Shown here piece by piece: positions 12,969-24,007 of a stretch of 60,000 nucleotides of DNA. The notes beneath the pieces are model-generated. The model was not told where the DNA came from and ran no database searches. It saw only the letters and a list, made by a program, of their open reading frames with translations. Numbering within the stretch: position 1 is the first letter of the stretch; every line of letters starts with the position of its first letter. Position numbers and translations under genes: made by a program. Source of the DNA: Hydractinia symbiolongicarpus (lineage: Eukaryota; Cnidaria; Hydrozoa; Anthoathecata; Hydractiniidae); contig NC_079882.1 of NCBI RefSeq assembly GCF_029227915.1, positions 26,481,001-26,541,000 on the forward strand, written 5' to 3'.

Positions 12969-12986
12969 GGAGGTTAAGGTTAATTA
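12969..12986 (-). promoter_or_regulatory. Conserved 18-bp upstream element, copy 1
   Basis: The plus strand reads GGAGGTTAAGGTTAATTA, matching 14 to 15 of the 18 positions of AAAGGGTAAGGTTAATTA found upstream of other copies, at about -350 from the ATG. Confidence 0.5.
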
Positions 12987-14139
12987 ACGAACACCTGTAA
13001 CAATTCATCGCATCATATGTATCCAATCTTCCAAGGACGCGTCATGTTACGCACATAACTTGAATGCATTCTAATTAGTGTAGTTTTAAATATGCCCGAG
13101 TTTTTTCATAAGAATATCAATAATCTAACCAGACTGGCTTTAGTCCTATTTCTACTCTATGACTTCTGAAATCCCAGCCTGAAATCCTTATAAGCCATTA
13201 TCTAATTTAAAAAAAAAATATGTAGTGAAGTACCAGTTTTGATTAACTGCGACTGTATGTATCTACTTTATTCTATTTAAAATATGTGAATTTACTGAGG
13301 GTTGTTTACTGGCAGCCGTGTGAAGAAGCATTTGTTTCTAGGATTGAAAGCTGCTTGATATTTTGCCTTCAAATTTTCTGAAGATGTTTTTTAAAGATAT
13401 TACCGTCATTTAAATCCAAAACTAAAAATTAATTTTTTTGGTTTATCATTATTTTTTGGTATAAGACCACCTTATTTAATTAATAACACCTGTAAATACG
13501 TTATGAAACTTAATTCAAACACTTCCACATTTGTCTATCCGTTAAAGTATTTGGAAGTTCTTCCACTTAATTCGGACTCTACTGAAAATATAACGTGCAT
13601 ACCGAGTCGAGCGTTGTGCACTGAACGCAAATTCATTTTTAAATATAAAAAGGAAATATCTTAAGCATTTTATATTTTTTAACAAGTCCCTATCTGACTT
13701 GATAACAGGTTTAATTATAACACTTACTGTGCTGACAAAAACTTACAAAATTGGATTAACTTTCTATAATTCAAAATCTCTATCGTTCAGACAAAATTTT
13801 TAGTCCTCCAAGCGTTCGAATTACAGTCTACTTTATAAGTGTTATTTTTTTACTTCGATCACGTTAACACACACAGAACAGGTCAACTTTGCTTTAATAC
13901 TCAAGCTTATCAATGTAAAGTCTCACTAGCATTTTTTTTAACAATAGTGTTATAAAATAGCTGGTGAAGGGATAACGGAGAAAAAAAGGGAGGAAATAAA
14001 GTGTATCTTGGACACTTTGAACAAACAAGGCTTGAGATCTATGTAGAATTAAAACGAAAACTGCGTAACTTAGAATTTTGCCTTTTATTGTACATTCACC
14101 AAGTGTGCAGAAATGTAAAGAACAAGTGACAACATCACG

Positions 14140-14400
14140 GAATCGTGTAAATTTCGCTATGATTACATTATGGACATTACCAATATCGATTTGAAGTAAT
14201 GATTTGTTTACTACCGGAAAGAAATATTTTGTAATTACAAATTAATCTAGAGGTAACGCAATTTTAGTAGTAAATATATGCCACGACATATCGCATCAAT
14301 CACGCACAATTGTCAGCGTTAGTTTTCATTCTTTATGTGAAGTACTTTGTATTAAGTTATATTGAAATGTTTGCAGTTATTTCATGACTCGAGTACAAAT
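14140..14400 (-). other. Orphan class II 5' flank without a gene
   Basis: This block resembles the distal 5' flanks of copies 2, 4 and 9 (near 16235-16380, 22715-22870 and 43040-43190). Shared pieces are TAATGATTTGTTTACT, a following GGAAA/GAAAC, GTAACGCAA-like text, and ATATCGCATC..CACGCA..TTGTCA. In those copies the gene lies 300-450 bp to the left. Here the sequence to the left (13.6-14.1 kb) has no gene remnant I can find. Confidence 0.45.
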
Positions 14401-14414
14401 TATAATGAGTACTA

Positions 14415-14525
14415 CTGCCACATTCACCCTGATGTAATCTAAAATGGTACATATATACATTCATGCCTCCACTGTCAAGCTACAAACTACTAATACTTTC
14501 TTTGAAAAACTATTAATCACTGATT
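14415..14525 (+). repeat. Array module A, copy 1
   Basis: Shares CCTGATGTAATCTAA, a CATTCATRC piece, CAAACTACTAATACTT and CTATTAATCA in order with 31075, 33110 and 38135. It is non-coding and part of the array unit. Confidence 0.65.
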
Positions 14526-15703
14526 TTCAGTCCTGTGGAATGTAAAAACTGAAAAATAATCATTATTGAAAGTATATAAAGTCATGCACTCGTTATAATT
14601 AGCTAATCAAGGGAATCATTAACAATAGTTTCACCATGTCCATTTGTCTATTTTACGATAATGAAATTGTATTTTAAAATAAACCAATCAAAATGTAAAC
14701 AAATGCTATAAGACATAACAGCTAGCTAAATATTGGTCAACATTTTTTAAAAAACGGTTTAAAGTGTTTTAAACCAACTTGTTGACACAGCACGGTGAGA
14801 AGGGTAAGGACCCAAACTTTTTCAGGCGTTAGAAAAATGAATTAGGAAAAAGTTTTAATAAGTTAAAACAAGTTGAAAAAGACGTAATTGTTTACTATTA
14901 AATGTTAGAACATGCGTGACCTAATTTATTCTGCGCAATACATAAAGTATTACGCACCCACATAAACATCTCATCGTATACCTAACACAAAGCAAATCAG
15001 CCTCTGTGACATTTAATTAATGAGAACGTTTACTGGGAATGATCAATTTAGCGCCGACTACAGATTAATTTTCTGTGCTGTCGGAAACTAAACTTGGCTA
15101 CTAGTAAATTACAATAACCCCTGGCAACTCTCAAAAGGGCTCAAAAGATATCAAAATCGCAATCTGGTAGGGGAAGTTACCAAATATACACCTGCAGTAA
15201 ACATTACCATAGCTGAATCTGCGCACAAGACTCTATGTGTAAAGCCTTCTATCCATCAAAACGTTAATGGTTGCAAGTCTCAGCTTTAAAGATAATATGT
15301 ATATGGCCCAGGCAAGAAATGACTGAACTGTTTTTCGGGGAATGTTTACAACCTTTTGTATTAAACAATGCTCGTTACTTACGACAACAACAATACCCAT
15401 CAAGCAAACTCAAAATTCTTACTAATTTCAACATTTCAAGAAATAATTTGTATAAATTATACGGAATGAATCAAATACTCGACATGGGAAGAAAAATTTT
15501 ATTTTCTTAAATATTGTAATTACATAATATATTACATAATAAACATATAACATCTGATAAATAAATCATTATACTATGCAAATATACAATTTAACATATA
15601 ACAATATATAACAATTCCTAAATAACTATACTATTTAAGTATACAATTCTTCTATTCACGTTTATTATAAGTTTGTCCTGCAAACCATTTGTTTTCAATT
15701 TAA

Positions 15704-15934
15704 TTAGACATCTTTACAATGCGCCATGCAATACATTCGGTGATCAAAACAATTAAATTGTTCCATTGTATTAACGGCTCTGTTACTGCACATATCATAT
15801 CGTCCTGTGCACAAACTGCGGCAAGTGAAACTATGTTCGTGAGAAGCTTTTTTAAAAGTTGCGACCGGTAAAGATTGAACCGTTGTCATCAGAAGAAGAA
15901 CATGAAACAGCATGCGGTATTGTAGAGCGATCAT
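15704..15934 (-). CDS. Secreted six-cysteine peptide, family copy 2
   Basis: A 76-residue precursor with a signal peptide at 1-21 (core LFHVLLLM, end TTVQS), a linker of the FKKASHEH type, and Cys at 38, 42, 49, 62, 69 and 73. It carries the FDH (63-65) and MAH (70-72) version of the C-terminal part, shared with copies 5, 8 and 9. It faces copy 3 head-to-head across about 3.0 kb. Its 5' flank is of the second type (class II): it lacks the 18-bp element of the other units but has TTGTTTAC near 16239. That flank is shared with pseudogene copy 4, showing that both came from one segmental duplication, although the coding parts differ. Function is not known; all key cysteines are intact. Confidence 0.87.
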   Translation of the reverse strand: MIALQYRMLFHVLLLMTTVQSLPVATFKKASHEHSFTCRSLCTGRYDMCSNRAVNTMEQFNCFDHRMYCMAHCKDV

Positions 15935-16036
15935 TTTGTTCTTTTGTCTCCTCGGTATCTATATGTCAGCTTTAAAGTATTTTTATAAAGATGTTTATCG
16001 TTTTATTTTCTCAAATAAACGCTTTAAGATTTTCAC

Positions 16037-16043
16037 TTTTATA
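16037..16043 (-). promoter_or_regulatory. TATA-like box of copy 2
   Basis: TATAAAA on the gene strand about 103 bp before the ATG, with TTGCAAT/ATGTTGCAATAG just upstream. A TGACTTA motif (AP-1-like, one base off TGACTCA) lies at about 16060-16066. The corresponding TATA in pseudogene copy 4 is mutated. Confidence 0.6.
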
Positions 16044-17559
16044 TCATGCTATTGCAACATAAGTCATTCTCGGTACCGAGCGTGATAGAAAAATAACATT
16101 AATTGTGGGTCATAAAGTCGTAACGACTTTCCAAATAAGTGGTCAGGTAAACAAAGCGTCGTATCTTATCGGACACAAACACAAGCTTCCGTTTGCCTAC
16201 AACTAAACAGGTAACAATGGTTGTTTTAGATAATGATTTGTTTACTACAGGAAACAAAAGTCATTTGACAGCAAGTTCATGGAAGAGCAACGCAAGGTTT
16301 ATTTGTAAAACCGTGTGATCAAGTATCGGATCTAATCACGCATAGTTGTCATTGTTTGTCACATTACAAACTTTGTGTTTTGCGTGTATGTTGACATTGA
16401 CAACTGAGAGAGTCGTACAAATACAACTGCTAGAATTAAAGGATGGCAACAACCATTGTTATATATGTAGAAACGTTAGACCAGTGTTCTTCAGTACATA
16501 CATATTCAATACACCTCACAAACAGACGGAGAATTTATCTCTAATTATAATAGAAAGAGAGAATCCTAGTTTTGGTATAGGCCAAAACTTCTGTCACTTC
16601 GAAAAAAATTTTTCCCTTTTGTCCGACAATTTCAATTATTTATATTTTCAAATACATGTTTCTATATTAGAGTGACGTACCTTCTTGTTATTCATTTTTA
16701 GTTTCTGTTTTCAAACATGACTGTGCATTGACTACAAGTAACACACAATTCATTGATAAAAACCTAAAGTTTCATTGATTTAAACAGAAACATGTCTTTC
16801 ATTATCTGAAGTTAATCTTAACGTGTAATTTATTGCAACGTCTTCTAAACTTTGGACGATATATTCCCGAGTAACTATGTAATATATTGGAAATAATTGT
16901 TTAAAATCTAACTCGGACATTTTTTCCCAGACACCTAAAAGTTATGTAAAATCATGCATTTGATACACATATGTATAGAAACTGCTGAAAATTAATAGTC
17001 CGATAATATATAAGCTAATCATTGAAAATAAGTATTTTAAAAAATTAACTTCTGGCAAAAACTCGTACGGTAATTAAATTAACAACTTCAAGAGTTAACG
17101 CCCTTAACATAGTATAGAGTCGATGAAATTCTTCGTGAAGTAGCCCAAAATTGACCATGACAAGAGTTTTACTAGACTAGAGATTTCTTCTGGCATATTT
17201 TAAGGCTTGTACGAAGAATAATCTGCAATTTCAAGGAGGAAGGACAATACATGGTTGCAGTAGCCCTTTAAGCCAGTAGAGAATAACATTGTGCATTGCT
17301 AACTTGACCACTTATTACTACAATTTATATCTCCTAATAATAGTTTGAACAAATATTTTTTGCTCGCATCACTGCTACTTCTACGAAGCCATTTTAATTA
17401 TCTGTTATTATTACAAGCCTCGTTTCTAATGTGACTTGAAAACAAGTATGTGGTATTTTTGTAGCAAGTACATTTAACCTAAATTCTAGACTCTACGAAA
17501 CAAAGAAAATAAAAATTGAGAGGAATTTTATTTGAAATTAGTAAAAAAGCATAAGTTGT

Positions 17560-17900
17560 TGTTGTTGTTGTCGTCATAAATTGGAGTATCAGGAAACGGG
17601 TAAGTGACGTTGCAATTATTTATCGTAAATGATCGATTTATTTAGCGCCCACTACGAATAAAGTACCCCTGCTGATTAATTGCCACAGGGTAAGGGTAGC
17701 ACAACAAGGGATAAGTAAGGTATACGTAAGTAATTCAGAGCTACATCACTACTTCGGTGTTTAGAATGTATTTGCAAGAACAATCTAAGTATTTTTATTT
17801 CGAAAGTTTTATATAAGAAATTAATCATCCTTTTTCACTTAATATCCAAACTAATTACAAATAAACAAAGCTAACAAACTTATCTTTCCGCATAACAAAG
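17560..17900 (+). repeat. Array module B, copy 1
   Basis: Shares CGTCATAAAT, AGTGACGT, TTAGCGCCCACTACGAAT, GGTGTTTAGAATG and CAAGAACAAT-like blocks with 24530, 33760 and 38690. It contains a short (GTT)n at its left edge. It lies upstream of plus-strand copy 3, whereas in pure minus-strand units it lies downstream of the gene. Confidence 0.75.
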
Positions 17901-18563
17901 TATTCAATGCCTTCAAAAAACTCACTAATTTCTGCTTATGGAGGACCTCAAAACAACATAAGTATACATGCAGAATAATACTGTAAGCATTTAACATATT
18001 TGGTATTATCCAAAAAGATTTATATCGCATAAAATCAACGCTTCATTTGCGTATAACAAAATGTTACTGCAGTAAACTCTAACTGAACGCGACCGAAAAA
18101 ACTATTATAATTGTTGCGCCAGTATTAATATGGAGTCGTTCTTAATGTGATACCGCGTTAAAACGTAGAAAAAATATTGATGCGCTACGCACTACATTAA
18201 AGAAAAATATGACCTCACTAGTTTTAATTTAGTAGCTGTGCTAAGTTAGGAAAATGAAATTCTCGAAGAAAGTCTCGTTAATAATTATGGACGGTAAATT
18301 ATCTTTTGGCGTTAAATAGAAAACGCGTTAATCATACAAATTACGTTAACTTATGTTAAGGGACTGACACTCTTGTACAACATTGCAGAACTCACAAAAA
18401 TTCAACAGGAAATCATGTCCTTATTAATAATATGAAAGATATCTTCGAGAAATCAAAAACGATACGAACTTACATATGTTAATTAGGAGGAAAGTAAAAA
18501 GAAAATGACACGTACTTTGAAGATCATACGCCTAACATGTCATATATCGTCACAAATATGTCC

Positions 18564-18581
18564 TAATTAACCTTACCCTTT
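18564..18581 (+). promoter_or_regulatory. Conserved 18-bp upstream element, copy 3
   Basis: TAATTAACCTTACCCTTT, the exact reverse complement of the AAAGGGTAAGGTTAATTA seen upstream of minus-strand copies, about 400 bp before the ATG. Because it flips with the gene, it keeps a fixed orientation relative to transcription. Confidence 0.65.
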
Positions 18582-18842
18582 GAAATATTGAAGTTATGCA
18601 ATCTTTGTTTCCCTTTTTAATTTAAGAGCGGATATTAAACATGTAATTTAATGTTTACGTTACAAGATGGAGCAAGCCAAAAAGAAACAAAAAAAATCTT
18701 TTGAAAAAATTTATGTAATGCTGTGATATCTAAATCCCACATGCCCAGCGCAAAAGGGCCTATCGCCAATGACCTTCCTATAATCTATTGCATTCTGTGG
18801 TTACGTAAAAATGCAAGAATGATTTTTGTTGCAATAACATGG

Positions 18843-18849
18843 TATAAAT
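18843..18849 (+). promoter_or_regulatory. TATA-like box of copy 3
   Basis: TATAAAT, 138 bp before the ATG, preceded by TTGCAATAACATGG. Further upstream lie a CCAATGACC block (about 18769) and TTACGTAA (about 18803). The block from about 18765 to the TATA box is conserved in copies 5, 6, 7 and 8. Confidence 0.7.
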
Positions 18850-18980
18850 GCGCTAGTAGTTAGACGTATTTAATCAAAAGATTACATTGAAGCTGCACAC
18901 ATCAACAACATATATTTCCTTTTTTAGAAGGACATTAAAGCCAGAAAAGTATTTATATATCGAAAATATAAAAGAACAAG

Positions 18981-19211
18981 ATGATCGCTTTGACATACTG
19001 TATGCTGTTTCTTGTTTCTTTTCTGATGACAAGTGTTGAATCTTTGCCGGTCGCAACTTTTACAAGAGCTCCTCACGAACAAGGTTTTACCTGTCGCAGC
19101 TTGTGCACAGGACGATATGATTTGTGCAGTAACAGAGCCGTCAATATGATGGAACAATTTAATTGTTTACATTACCGAACGTATTGTATGGAGCATTGTA
19201 AAGATGTTTAG
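18981..19211 (+). CDS. Secreted six-cysteine peptide, family copy 3
   Basis: A 76-residue precursor, one of only two plus-strand copies. The signal peptide spans 1-21 (core LFLVSFLM, end SVES). The linker is of the TRAPHEQ type, and Cys occur at 38, 42, 49, 62, 69 and 73. It carries the LHY/MEH C-terminal version with Thr67 in place of Met. An extra Cys at position 7 lies inside the signal peptide and would be removed. It has a well-preserved class I promoter (TATA at -138, 18-bp element at about -400). Of the copies checked, it has the clearest AATAAA polyadenylation signal, 112 bp after the stop. It pairs head-to-head with copy 2, and the pair is duplicated as copies 4 and 5. Likely a functional secreted peptide; target unknown. 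Confidence 0.88.
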   Translation: MIALTYCMLFLVSFLMTSVESLPVATFTRAPHEQGFTCRSLCTGRYDLCSNRAVNMMEQFNCLHYRTYCMEHCKDV

Positions 19212-19322
19212 TTCCATAAAGGACAAATATTTTGCAAGACAAACTTCCGATAAACTTTCATATAGTATAGTTATTTACTTACGAAATGTTATATATGCAT
19301 AATTTATACAGAAACATTATTT

Positions 19323-19328
19323 AATAAA
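19323..19328 (+). terminator. Polyadenylation signal of copy 3
   Basis: AATAAA 112 bp after the stop codon, in a conserved 3' flank. It is a plausible poly(A) signal for a transcript with a 3' UTR of about 130 nt. The sister copy at 25.9 kb has ATTTAAAG at the matching place. Confidence 0.5.
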
Positions 19329-19879
19329 ATAACTATTATTGATATGGAATTAGAATGAGTAATCTAATAGTAGACGGCGTCTTAAAAGTCGCCGCTCCTT
19401 AAAAATTGATATTACTAACATGACTTAAAAAGGGTGTTTGCCAATTTGTTTAGTGCTACGTTTAGTCATCACTTTTATCTTTTCGTAAATTAAACAGCAT
19501 TAAATTTAATCGGACTAAAAGAATTATTTTTTGTATATTTATTTTAGTATTTTACTATTATATCTATTTAGGTTAGTCGTCTTATTTCAATCAATTTTAA
19601 TACTACACTTTCCCCTAAGCTTACTTCAATTTAACAAAATAAAAACAAAATATATACGTTTCGTGCTATCTTTTTGACTTCAAAAGGACACCTTTGATTG
19701 CTAACCTTCAGCAGTTATACTCCTTTCTTATCTGCATAATATTTATCTTTTCCATGGTATTGTTGTATGCAAGAATAGCTTAGGCGCAACAGTTAGCAAA
19801 GATTACCTACTTTATAATAATACGTTGCAAAAATTAAAAGCATGCGCGAAAACTCCTAATAAGACTATCCCATGCATAA

Positions 19880-20190
19880 GTAAATATGGAATGCTAACTC
19901 AGAATCATACGATATATTCCCTGCATTTATAGTTTTTTAATGAAGGCTGTAGTAATAGTAGAAGTTGTTTTCGCTGTTGATTTGTTTTATACTTGTGGAA
20001 AAATGCTCGAAAGTCACTTATATCTTAGCAAACATGGTAAACACAATTTGGTCACAAAAAAAGGACGGTAAAAAGTTCTTAAGAAAAGCATCCTTTTTAA
20101 TGGAAGCTGACATAGAAAATTTCTAAAGTGATTTATGACAATCATGATAGCAACAACAGAACTTAATCTTGCTTTTAAATTCGTCTCCTT
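19880..20190 (+). repeat. Array module D, copy 1
   Basis: Shares AACTCAGAATCATACGATATATT, a CTGCATTTATAG piece, AGTTNTTAAGAAAAGC, GATTTATGACAATCAT and CGTCTCCTTAAC with 26830-27150 and, in weaker form, 36870-37300. It lies 3' of the plus-strand genes. Confidence 0.7.
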
Positions 20191-20529
20191 AACACATCCG
20201 TCGCCTTTATATGGTAATCATAATGGAAAATCTATTATGATCAATCCACTATGTCATGGGAAAAAAATTCCGACAATTTTGACAATCTTTTAAATCTTTA
20301 TTTTCTATTCTATGACAGCACTGGACAGGGTTTGCAATGTATTTATATCGATGTTCTGTAGCTATATTTGAACAAATTGAAGAGCCTTCTCTTTTATCAT
20401 ATTCCCATCAAAAAAACATTTGGCTCTGTTGTAAAGAGAACCATTTAAAAACCGTTTTTTCTAAATTTCTGGCTACATTACATACCAGTATTCATTTTTC
20501 GAACATTTATTTTCTACCTAGACACTAAA

Positions 20530-20730
20530 AAGTTCGAGTTATCCGAAGAAATTAACTTAAGGGGGACCACAAATGCTTCGAGAAAACGAATGTTTGAGTT
20601 ATCCGGGGCTCGAGTTAACGAGTAGTTTTTATAAAAAAGTTTTAAGAAATGTCCAAAGGACTGTAGAAAACAGTTCGAGCTAATAAAAGTTCGAGTTAAC
20701 CCGTGTTTGAGTTACGAGGAGTCTACTGTA
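20530..20730 (-). mobile_element. Probable pogo/Tigger-like MITE fragment
   Basis: Dense in TTCGAGTTA(T/A)CC motifs. The right edge reads, on the minus strand, TACAGTAGACTCCTCGTAAC followed by TCAAACACGGGTTAACTC. Ends of this form (CAGTNGA.CTCGNNAACTCGAA) are familiar from Tc1/mariner-superfamily Tigger-like elements. No matching left end is evident, and no transposase frame is present. The sister segment near 27.3 kb lacks it, so it inserted after the 6-kb duplication or was lost there. Confidence 0.45.
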
Positions 20731-20749
20731 GTGCTGTTAAACCTGCACA

Positions 20750-20950
20750 TAACCGGGCTGTTTCGCGGGCCTTGTATGCATTTGAAGAGCATTTTTACTA
20801 TGTACATGCTTAAATCCATCATAATCCAGACATAAAAACTGATTTATATCACAGATTTCTCTTAAAAAATAAACTATAACACTGTCTCGACTGCTGAAAC
20901 GTTTTCAGTATTAAGAATTACATGTAGTGTTGCTGCTTCATAAACCTATT
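20750..20950 (+). repeat. Array module C, copy 1
   Basis: Shares CGGGCCTT, a TAATCC.GGCATAAAAAC-like piece, TATAACACTGTC and GCTGAAAC..TTC..CAGTATTA with 35140 and 39010. Non-coding. Confidence 0.6.
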
Positions 20951-22198
20951 TTTGTTCGTTGGATCGTTTTCAATTTGACAGCTGTTTCAAATGCCCACAA
21001 AATTAGCTGCAAATAACTAGAAAAGTGTTGTATTAAAATTGATAGAAGTATGCCAACTAACCAAAAAAATACAGTTGCTACCGCATTAGCTAAAACAGAT
21101 TGCTGTCGTATTATGCGAATAAGTTGCAAATTTTACCTGTCATCAATTAATTCTAAAGCGCTCTATGTAATATTTAACATGGTGTGATAAAAAACACATT
21201 TCTACTGTACATAAATTTTTTAACTTTTACAGCATATGTTTCTATTTCTGATCTGCTTTAATAAACAGCAAGTAAAACGATCTAAATTTCTGGTGTTAAA
21301 TAGGCGTACTATAGCTAACTTTGAGAATAAACGTGAAATATCGAGGTGTTATCAAAATTGGTGATGTTTCTGGCATATATCCTGTGTCTGCACAGTGTAA
21401 GTGTACCTTACTTTACAAATAAGATCTGCAAAATAACATTAACTAGGCATACTGACAGCGCTTTTAATAGTTGACCTTATTGTAAGGTCTTACACCGTTT
21501 GTTTTTGCCCAATGAGACGAAAACGTTAGTTTAAGCAGTATTTAAAGTCACATTTCACACACTTGTAATTTCAAAACTAGGGTACTAACTTGACTTTCTT
21601 TTTTTGGTTAGCAAGTTGGATTTTAAACCCCTTGCTGTTGCATTAAATATTCGCACTATGAAATAATTCCATGAGGATTTTTTTCTTTGCATAAACAATT
21701 TGAAAAATTCTGCAAGATTTTATATACATAAAAAGAAAAAATGATCTTTGAGGCTAAGGTTTTGCCTAAAATCCAGCACCGTTGCAGCTAAAATCAGACG
21801 TTTTTATAAGAACAAGATGTACAAGATGAACAGTAAGACAAGTTATCCATTTATTCTTTTCCTTTTTACTTTATTTATTCTAAACATGGAATTCATATTA
21901 CTTACAAACTGCAAGTATTAAGGCAAACTATAAAAATGTTTGATAAAAATGTATGATTATTGACACTATGGCGTTATTCCTGATAATGAAATTTGGTGTT
22001 ACTGTAAATAATAGTTTTGGTATGAGGGAGGAGACAAACATTATGTACTTTCCTCATCAGTAATTTCTATTCTTTCTAAATGTTATTATACATACATATA
22101 TATTGTACATTAAATACATAACATCTCATAAATAACTACATACTAAAAATTTTTTCTGTTTGTGCTTATTGAAAGTTTGTCTTACAAAGCATACTTAA

Positions 22199-22417
22199 CT
22201 AAGTATCTTTGCAATACATTCGGTAATGTAAACAATTAAATTGTTTCACCAAATTAACGGGTTTGTTACGGCACAAATCATATCGTCCTATGTACAAACT
22301 GCGGCAAGCAAAACCTTGTTCTTGAGGAGCTTTTGTAAAACTTGGGACTGGTAAAGATTGAACCGTTGACATCAGAAGAAAAACATGAAACAGCACACGA
22401 TATTGTAAAGCGATGAT
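22199..22417 (-). pseudogene. Broken copy 4 of the six-cysteine peptide gene
   Basis: Recognisable over its whole length but with several independent lesions. The initiator codon is ATC instead of ATG. Codon 8 (Met in most copies) is GTG, so the nearest in-frame ATG lies inside the signal-peptide core. Cys42 is Tyr. A 12-bp in-frame deletion, between short TTG direct repeats, removes three residues and one cysteine near the C-terminus, leaving CKDT before the stop. The matching TATA box is also mutated (TACAAAA at 22529). The frame otherwise stays open, so inactivation may be recent. Flanks match copy 2, while the LHY block matches copies 1, 3 and 6. I consider it non-functional. Confidence 0.82.
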
Positions 22418-22528
22418 TTTAATCTTTTGTATCCTCGGTATCTCTATGTCAGCCTAATGTTACAAAATCTTTTTATAAAGATGTTTATTTTTCAACTGTC
22501 TCAAATAAACACTTCAAGATCTTGACAC

Positions 22529-22535
22529 TTTTGTA
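22529..22535 (-). promoter_or_regulatory. Decayed TATA box of pseudogene copy 4
   Basis: Reads TACAAAA on the gene strand where copy 2 has TATAAAA. The adjoining TTGCAATAG is intact, and a perfect TGACTCA (AP-1-type) lies at 22552-22558. Confidence 0.5.
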
Positions 22536-23432
22536 TCATGCTATTGCAACATGAGTCATCCTCGGTACCGAGCATGACCGAAAAGTAACATTTACTACGG
22601 GTCATTTAGTCGTAACTATTTTCCAAGCAAGTAGCCAGGTAAACACAGCGTCGTATCTTTTCATAGAAATGCACAAATTTCCCTTTGCCTACAACTTAAG
22701 AGGTAACACAATCCGTTTTAGATAATGATTTGTTTACTGCACGAAACACAAAGTCATTTGACACCAAAGTCATGCAAGGGCAACGCAAGGTCAATTAGTA
22801 AATCTGTGGGGTCGAGTATCGCATCTAACCACGCATATTTGTCATCGTTTTTCACATCACTAACTTTGTGTTTTGCGTGTGTTAACATTGCCAACTGAGG
22901 GAGTCATAAAAATATATTAAAGGATGGCAACAACCATTGTTATATATGTAGAAACGTTGGACCAGTGCTCTTCAGTACATATATATCCATTGCACCTCAA
23001 AAACAGAAAGAAAGTTTTTCTCTAATCTTAATAGAAACAGAGAATCTTAATTTTTGTATGGAACATAACTTCTGTCAGTTCGACAAAAAATTTCCTACAA
23101 TTTCAATGTTCTAGATTGACATAACATGTACTTTCTATTTATTCATCTTTAGTTTCTGTTTTTTAACATGACACAGTCATATAACGACTAGGTGATACAA
23201 CTCATTGGTTTAAACAGAAACATCTCTTTCATTATTTGAAGTTAACTCTAACGTATATTTTATTTAAACTTTGGAGGATATAAATTTGATTAGCTATGAG
23301 ACATATTGGAAATGATTGTTTAAAATCGGACATATATTTTCCAAAACACCTAAAAGTTATGTAATATCGTGCATTTACTATATATATATGCATAAAAACT
23401 GATTAAAATTGATAATCCGATGTTATAAAAGA

Positions 23433-23600
23433 TTAGTTGTTACCCCGTGGAAAAATCCACGGGTTCGCCCGTCCTTTAAATTTAACCGTGGAAACAAAGT
23501 GGATAAAAATATATCGCATTTGATATTCGTGTTTTTGTAGCGGAATTTTCTAACTCAGCGGGGGGTCTGTGCAGAGACAGACAAAATACGGGTATTATTA
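23433..23600 (+). repeat. Dispersed repeat R1 copy, inserted in duplicated segment 2
   Basis: The best R1 copy in the window: a CCCGTGGAAAAATCCACGGG hairpin near its left edge, TTCGCCCGTCC, a central CATTTGATATTCGTGT, and a right end with CAGAGACAGACAAAATACGG. The sister segment (16.99-17.05 kb) lacks it, so it probably inserted after duplication. It has no coding capacity. Confidence 0.65.
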
Positions 23601-24007
23601 AAGAGACAACTATAAAAATTAAAAATTAATTAAACAAACTAATTTTTTGCAAAAAGTTGTGTAATACACTTAGATTAAAAACTTTAATCGCTATCAACAT
23701 AGTATAAAGTCGATGATACTCCTCGTGAAGTTGCCTGACTTTGAAAATTATCCATGACAAGAGCTTTGCTAGACTAAAATTTGTTCTGGCATATTTTAAA
23801 GCTGGTTTAAAGAATAGTCCGTAATTTCAAGTAGGAATGTCAATGCGTGGTTGCAGAAGTCACTTACCATTGCCAGTAGGGCAATAATATGTGCATTGTT
23901 AAGTTAAGTATTTTCAACAACTATTTTTTACTCTTTATTTTAACACTGCTACAAGCTTTGCGTCTAATGTGACTTGAAAACAAGCCTGTGAATACCAGAA
24001 ACTTTTT

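Noticed and set aside
18800-18850. AP-1, CRE and C/EBP-like sites as proof of immune induction
   Set aside because: Perfect TGACTCA/TGAGTCA occurs only in copies 4 and 8, others differ by a base; such short motifs are too frequent to prove regulation, so I mention them only as context.
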